Origin: a virus
Length of the DNA stretch: 52,034 nt
Virus record (IMG/VR): IMGVR_UViG_3300006880_000022
Span: 1-52,034 of that record
Reading direction: 5' to 3' (one strand)
A program made the position numbers and the translations under genes. The notes under the pieces were generated by a model. That model was not told the origin of the DNA, made no database searches, and was given only the letters and a program-made list of their open reading frames with translations. How positions within the stretch are numbered: position 1 is the first letter of the stretch; the number at the start of each line of letters is the position of its first letter. Below are positions 6,778-13,981 of the stretch, piece after piece.

Positions 6778-7157
6778 TCACACTAGAACAAGCTCGCGTG
6801 TTACTCGCACAGGCAGTAGCCACCCAACCCAAGGGTTTTAGGTATATCCAACCCGGCAAGATTGGTTGCTATTACGCTCCGGTCACGACCGCTCTTTCCC
6901 TTGCTACGCAGTTGGCAGGAGATGACCCCCGGCGGATCACCGGGTGCCTTATCGGAGTTGCTATTAGCCTATCAGGTGAGCGGCGACACCTAGAGGTTAA
7001 CGGCTCTGTGTCCGTACTCAAGGAAGTTTTCCCAGACATGCTGACAGCGGAAGCTGTTGATTACTTCACTGAGGCTCAGACTATACAAGATAATGGTGGC
7101 ACGTGGCAGGAAGCTTACGAAAAGGCTGAGGCATCTCTGGGGGAGAATAAGGAATGA
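6774..7157 (+). CDS. Paralogue A of a tandem pair
   Basis: 127 residues, ATGA-coupled. It shares its start (MITL..AR.LLAQAV.TQP.GFRY), a central GCLIGVA.SL.GE.RHL segment and a C-terminal WQEAY.KAE with the next gene. Family not recognised; the conserved DDPRR..GCLIG core may be the functional part. Confidence 0.6.
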   Translation: MITLEQARVLLAQAVATQPKGFRYIQPGKIGCYYAPVTTALSLATQLAGDDPRRITGCLIGVAISLSGERRHLEVNGSVSVLKEVFPDMLTAEAVDYFTEAQTIQDNGGTWQEAYEKAEASLGENKE

Positions 7158-7597
7158 TCACACTCCCTCGCGCCCGTGCCTTACTCGCACAGGCTGTTAC
7201 GACACAGCCTCCGGGGTTTAGGTACATGACCCCCAATCCTGGAGAACACTCATGCTTTTACCGTGCTCTTGACGCTGAGTTTATCGTCCACCTACGCACT
7301 GTCAGAGATTTCGCAGGTGGTTTAACCTATCGGCGATTGTTTTCTACACTGGAGTATGACGACCCCCGCCGCTGCACAGGGTGTCTTATCGGCGTAGCTC
7401 TCAGCCTGGCAGGCGAACACCGGCACCTAGACTTTGATAGTAGTGTGCGGGATCTTGCAATCAAGTTCCCTGACATGATGACCGGGCGCGCTGCCAATTA
7501 CCTGGCAGTAGCACAATCAGCACAAGATCAAGGGTGGACGTGGCAGGAAGCCTACAAAAAGGCTGAGTACACAGAAGAATTGAAATTCAATGACTGA
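7154..7597 (+). CDS. Paralogue B of a tandem pair
   Basis: 147 residues, overlapping paralogue A by ATGA. It matches paralogue A along its length but carries an extra insertion of about 20 residues before DDPRR. The first dozen bases of both genes are identical, pointing to a recent tandem duplication with later divergence. Function unknown. Confidence 0.6.
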   Translation: MITLPRARALLAQAVTTQPPGFRYMTPNPGEHSCFYRALDAEFIVHLRTVRDFAGGLTYRRLFSTLEYDDPRRCTGCLIGVALSLAGEHRHLDFDSSVRDLAIKFPDMMTGRAANYLAVAQSAQDQGWTWQEAYKKAEYTEELKFND

Positions 7598-7823
7598 GCC
7601 GGATTTTGAGATTCTAGATGAGGATGAGAGTCTGGACTACGGTTTTGAAATCAAAATATACGACGGTCTATACTTCTTGGTAGTGCTCCCCCACCAATGC
7701 GACGATTGGGTTATTGCGGGCGAGCCTTATTGTGGTGGTCCGAAGGCCCAAGCTGTCGCAGAATTGAAGGAATTCATTCGTCAAGCGCAAGCGTGCCTTG
7801 CGGAATTGGAGGCACATGAATAG
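7590..7823 (+). CDS. Small acidic protein
   Basis: 77 residues overlapping the upstream gene by eight bases. Very acidic N-terminus (EPDFEILDEDESLDYG), then beta strands and a C-terminal amphipathic helix. It lies directly before the exonuclease and overlaps its proposed start, so a DNA-mimic or nuclease partner role is possible; that is speculation. Confidence 0.55.
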   Translation: MTEPDFEILDEDESLDYGFEIKIYDGLYFLVVLPHQCDDWVIAGEPYCGGPKAQAVAELKEFIRQAQACLAELEAHE

Positions 7824-8680
7824 CTGATGACAAGGTTTACACATTCTATAGGGGTGATGACCGTTGGTACCGTGACGATACCCGTAGGCTAATGGTGCCT
7901 GGCGTTAGTGCCATCAAAGATATGATGCCTAAGCCCGCTATCGTCAAGTGGGCAGCTAGCCAGGCTGCTGAGTACGCCGTAAGCCATCTTAGATCTATTA
8001 ACGCCCTGGTGAACGATAAACAGCGAGATGAGGCTGTGCAGCTCATCACCGAGGCGTACCAACGGTACATGCGTAAGACTGGTAATAGAGGGACCCGGGT
8101 CCACACTGCCATTGAACGGCTCATAGCTGGCGAGCGACGCTTTCAAGTATCCAGCGAGGTGCTCGCGTACTTACGCCATTATGCGCGCTTCGTAAAGGAA
8201 TGGAAATTCACCCCCATTGAGTCTGAACGGGTGGTGTGGTCATTCGAGCATGAGTACGCGGGCCGGCTGGACTCCATTGCCCAGATTACCGTTCCGGAGC
8301 CCCGTACGGATAAACAGGCCGAATGTTTACGCGCGTCTTACCTCACCCCTGGGGAAAAACTAAGGGCACTGGTCGATTTCAAGACGGGCCAGTCAGGTAT
8401 CTGGGAAGACACCGCGCTACAGCAGGTAGCCTATGCCAAGGGTGATTACATCGTCTTAGAGGACGGTACACAGCGCGAGCTGCCCAAGATAGAGCACGCT
8501 TTTGCCTTATGGCTGCGCCCGGATGGCTGGGCCCTGCATATGTTAGATATCGGTGAATCTACATGGGCCCAGTTCCTCCGGTGTCGGGACACCTACCATT
8601 GGAAACGCGGCGATGCTAAGCGTGCGGTTTATAAGGCAGTTAATGCCAGGCCACTTAGGAGACAATGGAGTGGCAAGTGA
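7820..8680 (+). CDS. RecB/Cas4-type PD-(D/E)XK exonuclease, apparent ATA start
   Basis: 286 residues. Family motifs in order: a VPGVSAIK..MPKP.IV.WA N-terminal segment, GTRVHTAIE, GRLDSI (metal Asp), L.DFKTG (catalytic D-x-K), then LQQVAYA (QxxxY helix). The first ATG is 7892, but the frame is open to 7820 and the extra 24 residues belong to the family's usual N-terminus. GGAGG (7808-7812) is seven bases from ATA 7820, and ATAG overlaps the previous stop just as ATGA does elsewhere, so AUA initiation is proposed. Role: end resection or recombination during replication. Confidence 0.7.
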   Translation: MADDKVYTFYRGDDRWYRDDTRRLMVPGVSAIKDMMPKPAIVKWAASQAAEYAVSHLRSINALVNDKQRDEAVQLITEAYQRYMRKTGNRGTRVHTAIERLIAGERRFQVSSEVLAYLRHYARFVKEWKFTPIESERVVWSFEHEYAGRLDSIAQITVPEPRTDKQAECLRASYLTPGEKLRALVDFKTGQSGIWEDTALQQVAYAKGDYIVLEDGTQRELPKIEHAFALWLRPDGWALHMLDIGESTWAQFLRCRDTYHWKRGDAKRAVYKAVNARPLRRQWSGK

Positions 8681-8864
8681 TGACCCAGTTGACTGGGCAA
8701 AGGTCTATCGGAAAAAGGCTCGTGAAGTTGATAGCATGGGAAATTTCGCTTCCGGTATGGGTTGGTATGATCTTGCTAATCGACTTTGGACCTTTGGGGG
8801 ACACCTAAGAAGACGGGCAAAGGATATTAGAGAACGTAAATTGAAAGAGGGTGGTGATGGATGA
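8670..8864 (+). CDS. Small basic helical protein
   Basis: 64 residues from GTG 8670, after AGGAGA at about seven bases, overlapping the exonuclease by eleven bases. Lys/Arg-rich, mostly helical, with a Trp/Gly-rich centre. The longer upstream reading lies inside the exonuclease gene and is rejected. Function unknown. Confidence 0.55.
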   Translation: MASDDPVDWAKVYRKKAREVDSMGNFASGMGWYDLANRLWTFGGHLRRRAKDIRERKLKEGGDG

Positions 8865-9015
8865 GAATGTAGTTCAAGAATTTGAACTAGGCCCAGAGAT
8901 CCCGGGGGTAGTTCACGAGGACTGCGGCAGCCTGATAGTTGTGCTACTTACGGGGGAGATTTACTGTGACCATTGCGATTTAAGAATTGAGGTACCTAGC
9001 TATTACGATGAGTAA
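8857..9015 (+). CDS. 52-residue zinc-binding protein
   Basis: A 52-residue gene (ATG 8857, AGAGG six bases upstream). HEDC followed by CDHC gives one His and three Cys for zinc, with a hydrophobic strand between. It overlaps both neighbours by a few bases. Role unknown. Confidence 0.55.
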   Translation: MDENVVQEFELGPEIPGVVHEDCGSLIVVLLTGEIYCDHCDLRIEVPSYYDE

Positions 9016-9169
9016 GACTCCGCGCTGTATTAATTGTGGCAACCGCATCGGCTGGACTCGGTATATTCGCGGATTCCTTTTTTGTGTCGGTTGTCGTATT
9101 AAGATAGAGAGGTACGTCCGGGACCGTTGGGCCTATGCCCTGCCAACCATTAGGTGGCGTCAACGCTGA
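9008..9169 (+). CDS. 53-residue zinc ribbon
   Basis: ATG 9008 overlaps the previous stop. CINCG and CVGC form a four-Cys ribbon and the rest is Arg/Trp-rich, suggesting nucleic-acid contact. The ribosome site is weak, so translation probably depends on coupling. Confidence 0.5.
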   Translation: MSKTPRCINCGNRIGWTRYIRGFLFCVGCRIKIERYVRDRWAYALPTIRWRQR

Positions 9170-9495
9170 CTCGGGCACAGTCCCGCAAGCACCGCGGATA
9201 TAAAACCCAACGACTCCTAGCAGCTCGCTGGCGCGCTAAAGGAATAGCTCCCTATGCCAAGGCCGCCGGAGCAGGGGAGCAGGGCGAGGACGTATTAGAT
9301 GTACCCAAGTTCTCGGTAGAGGTCAAAGCTCGTGATACGGTGAGTTTACCAGCCGCATTGCGCCAGGCAGATTATAAAAACGGTAAGGTACCCGTCGTTG
9401 TCTGTCGACACAATGGTCAGGGTGAAGCATCCATAAATGAGTGGACCGTGACAATGCGACTAATAGATTGGGAGGATCTTGCATTTGCTGACTGA
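9154..9495 (+). CDS. PD-(D/E)XK-like nuclease, resolvase-type
   Basis: 113 residues from GTG 9154. A basic N-terminal helix (RGYKTQRLLAARWRAKG) precedes GEDVLDVPKFSVEVKAR, a good match to the D...ExK core of Mrr/Holliday-junction-resolvase-like nucleases. A later ALRQA helix and VPVVVCR strand fit the same fold. It could process replication or recombination junctions before packaging. Assignment rests on the motif only. Confidence 0.5.
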   Translation: MASTLTRAQSRKHRGYKTQRLLAARWRAKGIAPYAKAAGAGEQGEDVLDVPKFSVEVKARDTVSLPAALRQADYKNGKVPVVVCRHNGQGEASINEWTVTMRLIDWEDLAFAD

Positions 9496-9688
9496 TGCCG
9501 AAAAGGCAGAGCAGGCAATGGTGGTTGCCCATATCTTTTCTGAAGGGGAGGCTGCGCTAGCCAAGAGTATTCTCAAAATACTAGGTTCGAATGGCTATCC
9601 AGGGCCTAGGGCGAAGCTAGCCGCAATTTCTTACCGGTGCAGGCGGGCAATTAGCCGGTTTGACAAGATGAATGAAGGGGGAGACTAG
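9479..9688 (+). CDS. Small helical protein
   Basis: 69 residues, TTG 9479 (or TTG 9485) after GGGAGG at 9469-9474. Two amphipathic helices joined by a YPGPR loop, then an Arg-rich helix. Family not recognised. Confidence 0.5.
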   Translation: MHLLTDAEKAEQAMVVAHIFSEGEAALAKSILKILGSNGYPGPRAKLAAISYRCRRAISRFDKMNEGGD

Positions 9689-9982
9689 GTGTCAGAAATT
9701 ATCCCAGTCAAAGTCAACGAGACTACACACCCAATCAAGTTCGCACAGGTCAGTAGTAATGTGGTACTCCCCCCGGTCAAGGTAGCCAAAGAACTTCGTG
9801 TTGTTAGGCAGGGTACAAGTGCGGCTCGGTTATATATAAATGGCGAGCTATTTCCATTTGCAACTGTAGATGGGTTTAAGGTAGGGCCTACGGGGCGTGC
9901 AGTTCCACCAACGGTTAGCTTGACATTGATAGCAGACCGAGTGGAATTAATAGACGATATGTATCCGGATGACGCACCCTAA
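9689..9982 (+). CDS. Small beta-rich protein
   Basis: 97 residues from GTG 9689 with GGGGGAGA just upstream. Alternating hydrophobic strands and an LYINGELFPFAT hairpin suggest an all-beta fold, such as a phage regulatory or decoration module. No family recognised. Confidence 0.55.
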   Translation: MSEIIPVKVNETTHPIKFAQVSSNVVLPPVKVAKELRVVRQGTSAARLYINGELFPFATVDGFKVGPTGRAVPPTVSLTLIADRVELIDDMYPDDAP

Positions 9983-10304
9983 GGCGCCGCCACGCGATAA
10001 ACTACTATGGATTGGGGTGGACCTGGATGGCACCCTTGCCGAACCTCTCTGGACTCCTGCCAATCCGACCAGTGATATCGGTCTACCAATCTGGGAGAAT
10101 GTGGCTAAGCTTTATAAGCTGCACAAGGCTGGTTATAAGCCAGTGATCCACACTTCCCGCCCGTGGACTGACTATCAAAACATCGAAATATGGCTAAATC
10201 ACTATGGCTTCCCTTATAAGGCCATTCAACCCGGGAAGCCATTGTACAGCCTCTATGTCGATGACCGTGGCCGGCACTCCAGTGCAGCAAGTTGGTTGCC
10301 ATAA
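9969..10304 (+). CDS. HAD-superfamily phosphatase
   Basis: 111 residues. VDLDGTLAE is the HAD nucleophile motif I (Asp nucleophile and acid/base Asp). HTSRP gives motif II (Thr/Ser) and YVDDRG the metal-binding motif IV. The protein is small, without a large cap, like phage 5'-nucleotidase or polynucleotide 3'-phosphatase relatives. Beside nucleotide-pool and repair genes it may act on nucleotides or nucleic-acid ends. Substrate unknown. Confidence 0.65.
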   Translation: MTHPKAPPRDKLLWIGVDLDGTLAEPLWTPANPTSDIGLPIWENVAKLYKLHKAGYKPVIHTSRPWTDYQNIEIWLNHYGFPYKAIQPGKPLYSLYVDDRGRHSSAASWLP

Positions 10305-10744
10305 TGCCTGGACAAGCGTTCCTAGATGAGGCAGACAGGCGAGCGATGAACCGTAGCGATGAAATAAGGCTACAAATAGCTGAAAACATCCGCAATAAGT
10401 TTGAAACAAAGGACAGTGGTCAGCACGAGACTTATGATAGTGGAATGGTACGGGACACAGAGCAGGGCAAACCACGATTCGATTTGTTGCTACCTCTCGA
10501 TGTCCCGTTCCCTAACCAATTCCTCACTCGCTGTGCGGAGTTACTGGAACGAGGGGCGAGGAAATACGGCGAACGTAACTGGGAAAAGGGTAAGGGGGAC
10601 AAGGAACTAGCCCGAGCTATCTCATCCGCCATTCGACATCTAGTGCAATGGGCAAGTGGCGAAACCGATGAGGACCACGCGGCCGCAGTAGTGTTCAACC
10701 TACTACAGGCGGAGACATTGAAGTACAGAATGGAGGGTAAATGA
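10304..10744 (+). CDS. dATP/dGTP diphosphohydrolase-like (DUF5664)
   Basis: 146 residues; ATG 10304 overlaps the previous stop as TAATG. The core GKPRFDLL, ELLERGARKYGERNWEKG, then AIRHLVQW..GE..DEDH.AA...N is characteristic of the DUF5664/MazG-fold family, with metal-binding Glu/Asp in the last helix. Members called MazZ split dATP and dGTP and help make Z (2-aminoadenine) DNA. No PurZ partner is seen here, so pool adjustment is the safer reading. Confidence 0.7.
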   Translation: MPGQAFLDEADRRAMNRSDEIRLQIAENIRNKFETKDSGQHETYDSGMVRDTEQGKPRFDLLLPLDVPFPNQFLTRCAELLERGARKYGERNWEKGKGDKELARAISSAIRHLVQWASGETDEDHAAAVVFNLLQAETLKYRMEGK

Positions 10745-11305
10745 TTGGCAACAGCCAAGACTGCCAAGACTACGACCGCAAAGCCGAAGGTGGCTAAGGA
10801 AAAGCCTGCGGCTCCTGCTAAGAAGCCTCGGGCTAAGCCTAAGCCTAAGGAAGTCGAACCGGATCTATTGGAGGGTCTAGACGACGAATCCACCGAGCCG
10901 GATGACGAGGAAGATAGCGACCTGCTAGACGAGATCACTGAAGACGACGGTACTCCATGGTATCCGTGGGAGGAGGAAGATCAGCCTTCCGGCGTTCAGG
11001 TGACCGTTACCTCGGTAGATACCATTCAAGCCGATCCGCAGTATTCCAAGAAGGGTGAAGATCTAACCAGGCCGTTTGTCCAGGGTGAAGACAAAGAAGG
11101 TACCCTGTGGTCGTTCCGTGGTTACTCCACGGTGATGCAACGCCAGCTTGACGAGTGGATTACAAAGGGATTGAAGCCCGGCGATATCTTCGCTATTAAG
11201 TACCTCGGTGAGTACGTGAACAACGGCCCGGCCACCAAGAATAAGAAAGGCGAATACCCGTCCGGCACCTATCACAAGGTGAAGGCGCGAGCTGTCATCA
11301 AGTAG
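10745..11305 (+). CDS. Putative ssDNA-binding (OB-like) protein
   Basis: 186 residues from TTG 10745, six bases after GGAGGG. The first 40 residues are Lys/Ala/Pro-rich, the next 35 intensely acidic (EPDDEEDSDLLDE), and the last 100 are beta-rich with LWSFRGYSTV, GDIFAIKYLGE and a basic YHKVKARAVIK end. Position before the primase and the beta fold suggest a single-stranded DNA binding protein. No signature motif proves this. Confidence 0.45.
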   Translation: MATAKTAKTTTAKPKVAKEKPAAPAKKPRAKPKPKEVEPDLLEGLDDESTEPDDEEDSDLLDEITEDDGTPWYPWEEEDQPSGVQVTVTSVDTIQADPQYSKKGEDLTRPFVQGEDKEGTLWSFRGYSTVMQRQLDEWITKGLKPGDIFAIKYLGEYVNNGPATKNKKGEYPSGTYHKVKARAVIK

Positions 11306-11634
11306 TGGACCACTGTCAATGTGCGGGGTCTAGGCAAAGCGGATTTACCAAGGACCAAACCACTGGACTTTGGGTATGTGGATCGTGTAGGCTACCTACT
11401 GAATTGTATTTAGCGTCTGCTATCCGTAGGGGGTGGCGGGAAAAGCGAAAGGGGAAAAAGAAAATGGGTAAGCGTGCTAGCAAGGCTACTCCTGTCGAGC
11501 CGGCTTCCACCAAGGAAGTTCGGGCGTGGCTGCTAGAGAATAATGTCGATGGCGTGGGAACGCGCGGTCGGCTGAAGCCGGAGCATATTGAGCAGTTCAC
11601 TCAGGCTACTAAGCGGCCCGTAGCCACTCAGTAA
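11305..11634 (+). CDS. Lsr2-like DNA-binding protein with zinc-ribbon head
   Basis: 109 residues from GTG 11305, overlapping the previous stop (TAGTG). The C-terminal part, VRAWLLENN..GV.TRGRLKPEHIEQF, matches the Lsr2 C-terminal domain, whose RGR loop inserts into AT-rich minor grooves. The N-terminal part (CQC, CGSC) replaces the usual Lsr2 dimerisation domain with a possible zinc ribbon, joined by a Lys-rich linker. An internal ATG 11464 with its own AGGGGA could give a DNA-binding-only form. Phage Lsr2-type proteins are thought to counter or mimic host silencing. Confidence 0.65.
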   Translation: MDHCQCAGSRQSGFTKDQTTGLWVCGSCRLPTELYLASAIRRGWREKRKGKKKMGKRASKATPVEPASTKEVRAWLLENNVDGVGTRGRLKPEHIEQFTQATKRPVATQ

Positions 11635-11646
11635 AAGGAAGTGGAA

Positions 11647-11778
11647 TCCACACAGAGGCTTTTTTGGGGGTGTGGAGAGCGCGTAATTTGGTATAACAGG
11701 GTTAAGGCGCGCAACCCTGTGTTAGCCGAACAGGAGTGCGGATCGCACTAAGGCGGGTTCCTAGGACCTGCTATCGGC
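11647..11778 (+). ncRNA. Candidate structured RNA, multi-hairpin
   Basis: The 162-base gap after the Lsr2-like gene contains four strong helices: TCCACAC/GTGTGGA (11647-11676), ACAGGGTT/AACCCTGT (11696-11720), AGTGCG/CGCACT with a GAT loop (11735-11749) and GCGGGTTCC/GGACCTGC (11753-11771, one bulge and one wobble). GCCGA (11725-11729) with TCGGC (11774-11778) closes the last two into a three-way junction. It ends ten bases before the SD of the next gene. It could be a cis-acting leader or a processed small RNA. It is not a tRNA by length or T-loop. Confidence 0.5.
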
Positions 11779-11796
11779 CACTAAGCTTGGAGGATT

Positions 11797-12009
11797 ATGA
11801 AATCACGAATATGGCGAGAGCGACCGGCCATACTAGTGCAGGCAGGTTCCCCTAAACGGGCAATGTGGTATGCCAAATGTGGGGAGTGTTATAGAGAAAG
11901 GCACGCATTCACCAATAGGTTTTTGTCAGGCCACACCATCGTGAAAATATGGCTATTTGCACATCTCTATATTACACACGGAAAGGGTGAGCATAAACAA
12001 TGGCTATAG
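11797..12009 (+). CDS. Basic CxxC/HxxxH protein
   Basis: 70 residues, GGAGG six bases before ATG 11797. CGEC followed by H...H spacing in a basic, aromatic protein resembles a small zinc finger. Directly downstream of the structured RNA, so its translation may be controlled by that fold. Function unknown. Confidence 0.55.
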   Translation: MKSRIWRERPAILVQAGSPKRAMWYAKCGECYRERHAFTNRFLSGHTIVKIWLFAHLYITHGKGEHKQWL

Positions 12010-12188
12010 AGCGTGATAAATGTGCGACTTGTGGCGCTACACTGAAAATTGTTGGTGTTGCAGAGTTTGCTACTCACACCGGTAGGACATACCATCAAGG
12101 GTGTATGTCTATACCAAGACACAAGCATGCACCTTTATGGTGGTGGAATACGCCAATTGCAACAGGGAAAGTACCTCTAGTACCATAG
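12000..12188 (+). CDS. Small CxxC protein
   Basis: 62 residues overlapping the previous gene by ten bases. CATCG near the N-terminus and a later H.GC could chelate zinc; the C-terminal third is Trp/Pro-rich. Family not recognised. Confidence 0.5.
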   Translation: MAIERDKCATCGATLKIVGVAEFATHTGRTYHQGCMSIPRHKHAPLWWWNTPIATGKVPLVP

Positions 12189-12205
12189 GAAAGGGGAAAG
12201 CCTTT

Positions 12206-13981
12206 GTGACAGATACGCTCGAATGGTTGCGCTTTCTGTACGACGGCTCACCCGGCTTCTTTGTGCTCACACCGTTCAAGAATGGCGCGGCACACAAGTC
12301 CCTATGGTATGGGACTGATCAAACCAGCTTGAAGCGGGCCGCTCGCACCATCGACAAGTACGCCGAGTCATTTGACCTATACGTTAGCGTGGCGACACAT
12401 AGGGAAAAGCCCGTCCGTGGTCGTGGATCCGGTAAGACGGTAACCTCGATTCCGGGATTCTGGGCTGACCTCGATATTGGTACCGCCGGTCACAAGCCGG
12501 CTGACTTACCCAACCCAGATAACACGGAGCAAGCTCTAGAGATCATCAAGGGATTACCCAAGCCATCGGCTATTGTGCATTCCGGTGGTGGTCTCCAGGT
12601 GTACTGGAAATTCGATAAGCCGTGGGTATTCGATGACCCTACCGAGGCCGCTAAGGCTAGTGATGGGTGGCAGCGATTACTCGCAAAGAAGGGGGCAGAG
12701 AAGGGCTTTCACGTTGACACGTTGGGAGCCCTTCCCCAAATCCTCCGGGTAGCTGGCAGCCAAAACCACAAACTGGACAACAGCCGACCGGTAAAACTCC
12801 TAGAGTTTAATGGTCCAAGCTTCCCAGCCGCAGAGCTGTGCTCACTGGGTATCCCGATCGAGCGTGAGTATCACGAGGACGCCGGCAATGATCCACTGGG
12901 TACATGGGAGGACATCCTGCTACCCCACGGCTGCACGATCGTGGGCACTCGGGAGAGCGACGGAGCCACCCTTTGGACCCGTCCAGGTAAGTCAGAGAAA
13001 GCCGGTCATTCGTTCGTGACGGATCCCTACGGGGCACCTGTGCTGGTAAATTTCAGCGCTTCGTGGGGGCTGCCTACCGGGCCCAATCAACGGCTTACCA
13101 AGTTCAAAGTATGGGCACTGCTCAACTACGACGGCGATATGAAAGCCGCTAAGCAAGCATTCAAGCGGCTAACTCGTGACAGTCCAGCTCGACTAATTGA
13201 AATTGCTACGCGCTTCTCAGGGTACCTTATTGACTGGCAAACTATTTGGACGGAGACACCTCTTGAACCTGATTGGATTTGCGCACCGCTCATTGAACGC
13301 GGTAAAGCGATTGTTATCTATTCCAATCCAAAGTGTGGTAAGAGTCTATTACTTCATGAGATATGCGCCGGGCTTACCACTGGGCGATCTGTTTTGGGGA
13401 ACCCAGGATCGGAACCGGTAAAGGTCCTCTATATAGACGAGGAAAACACGCGTAAGGACGTAGCCGAGAATATGTGGAAATTCGGCTATGGGGGAACTGA
13501 TTTCAAGAATCTCGCGTACTATTCATTCCCATCACTGGATTTCCTGGACACCGAGGAAGGTGCTCGCCAGCTCTACGCCCTGGCTAAGGTCACCAATGCA
13601 GAGCTGGTAATCCTAGATACATTGTCACGAATGGTTCAGGGGGGCACCAATGACCCTGACACATTCACCAGTTTCTATAAATACACAGGTCGATTGCTAA
13701 AGGCAGAGGGGGTCGCTATTCTCCGAATGGACCATACGGGTAAGGACCGTAATCGCGGGATGATCGGTGCTAGCACGAAGGCCACTGATGTTGACTATGT
13801 GTGGGAATTGGGACAGGTAGAAGGAGGCAGCGGTGATTATCTCCAGCTCACTCGTACCCACGCGAGGCAACCGCACGGAGGGGGAATCGTTATGTTTGAA
13901 CGTGTCGGCAGCCCCACTCCAGGCGAGGATGACCCAACTGAAGATGTAAATGTACGATTGCGAACGGTGGTCTATGAGTGA
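12206..13981 (+). CDS. Primase-polymerase/RepA-type helicase fusion
   Basis: 591 residues from GTG 12206, about nine bases after AGGAAAGGGG; longer readings run through the upstream gene. The N-terminal half is an archaeo-eukaryotic-type primase-polymerase: DLD metal motif (D88, D90), SGGGLQVYW after H125, and HVD...LPQ..RVAGSQNHK (around 169-189). The C-terminal half is an AAA/RecA-like ATPase: SNPKCGKS Walker A (373-380; first Gly replaced by Ser) and LVILD Walker B (D471). One protein would prime and unwind, next to the polymerase it overlaps by GTGA. Confidence 0.8.
   Translation: MTDTLEWLRFLYDGSPGFFVLTPFKNGAAHKSLWYGTDQTSLKRAARTIDKYAESFDLYVSVATHREKPVRGRGSGKTVTSIPGFWADLDIGTAGHKPADLPNPDNTEQALEIIKGLPKPSAIVHSGGGLQVYWKFDKPWVFDDPTEAAKASDGWQRLLAKKGAEKGFHVDTLGALPQILRVAGSQNHKLDNSRPVKLLEFNGPSFPAAELCSLGIPIEREYHEDAGNDPLGTWEDILLPHGCTIVGTRESDGATLWTRPGKSEKAGHSFVTDPYGAPVLVNFSASWGLPTGPNQRLTKFKVWALLNYDGDMKAAKQAFKRLTRDSPARLIEIATRFSGYLIDWQTIWTETPLEPDWICAPLIERGKAIVIYSNPKCGKSLLLHEICAGLTTGRSVLGNPGSEPVKVLYIDEENTRKDVAENMWKFGYGGTDFKNLAYYSFPSLDFLDTEEGARQLYALAKVTNAELVILDTLSRMVQGGTNDPDTFTSFYKYTGRLLKAEGVAILRMDHTGKDRNRGMIGASTKATDVDYVWELGQVEGGSGDYLQLTRTHARQPHGGGIVMFERVGSPTPGEDDPTEDVNVRLRTVVYE

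Noticed and set aside
11677-11785. tRNA gene suggested by a TAATTTGGTATAAC D-arm-like string
   Set aside because: No anticodon arm in register, no TTCRA T-loop, and acceptor halves do not pair. The helices fit another structure.
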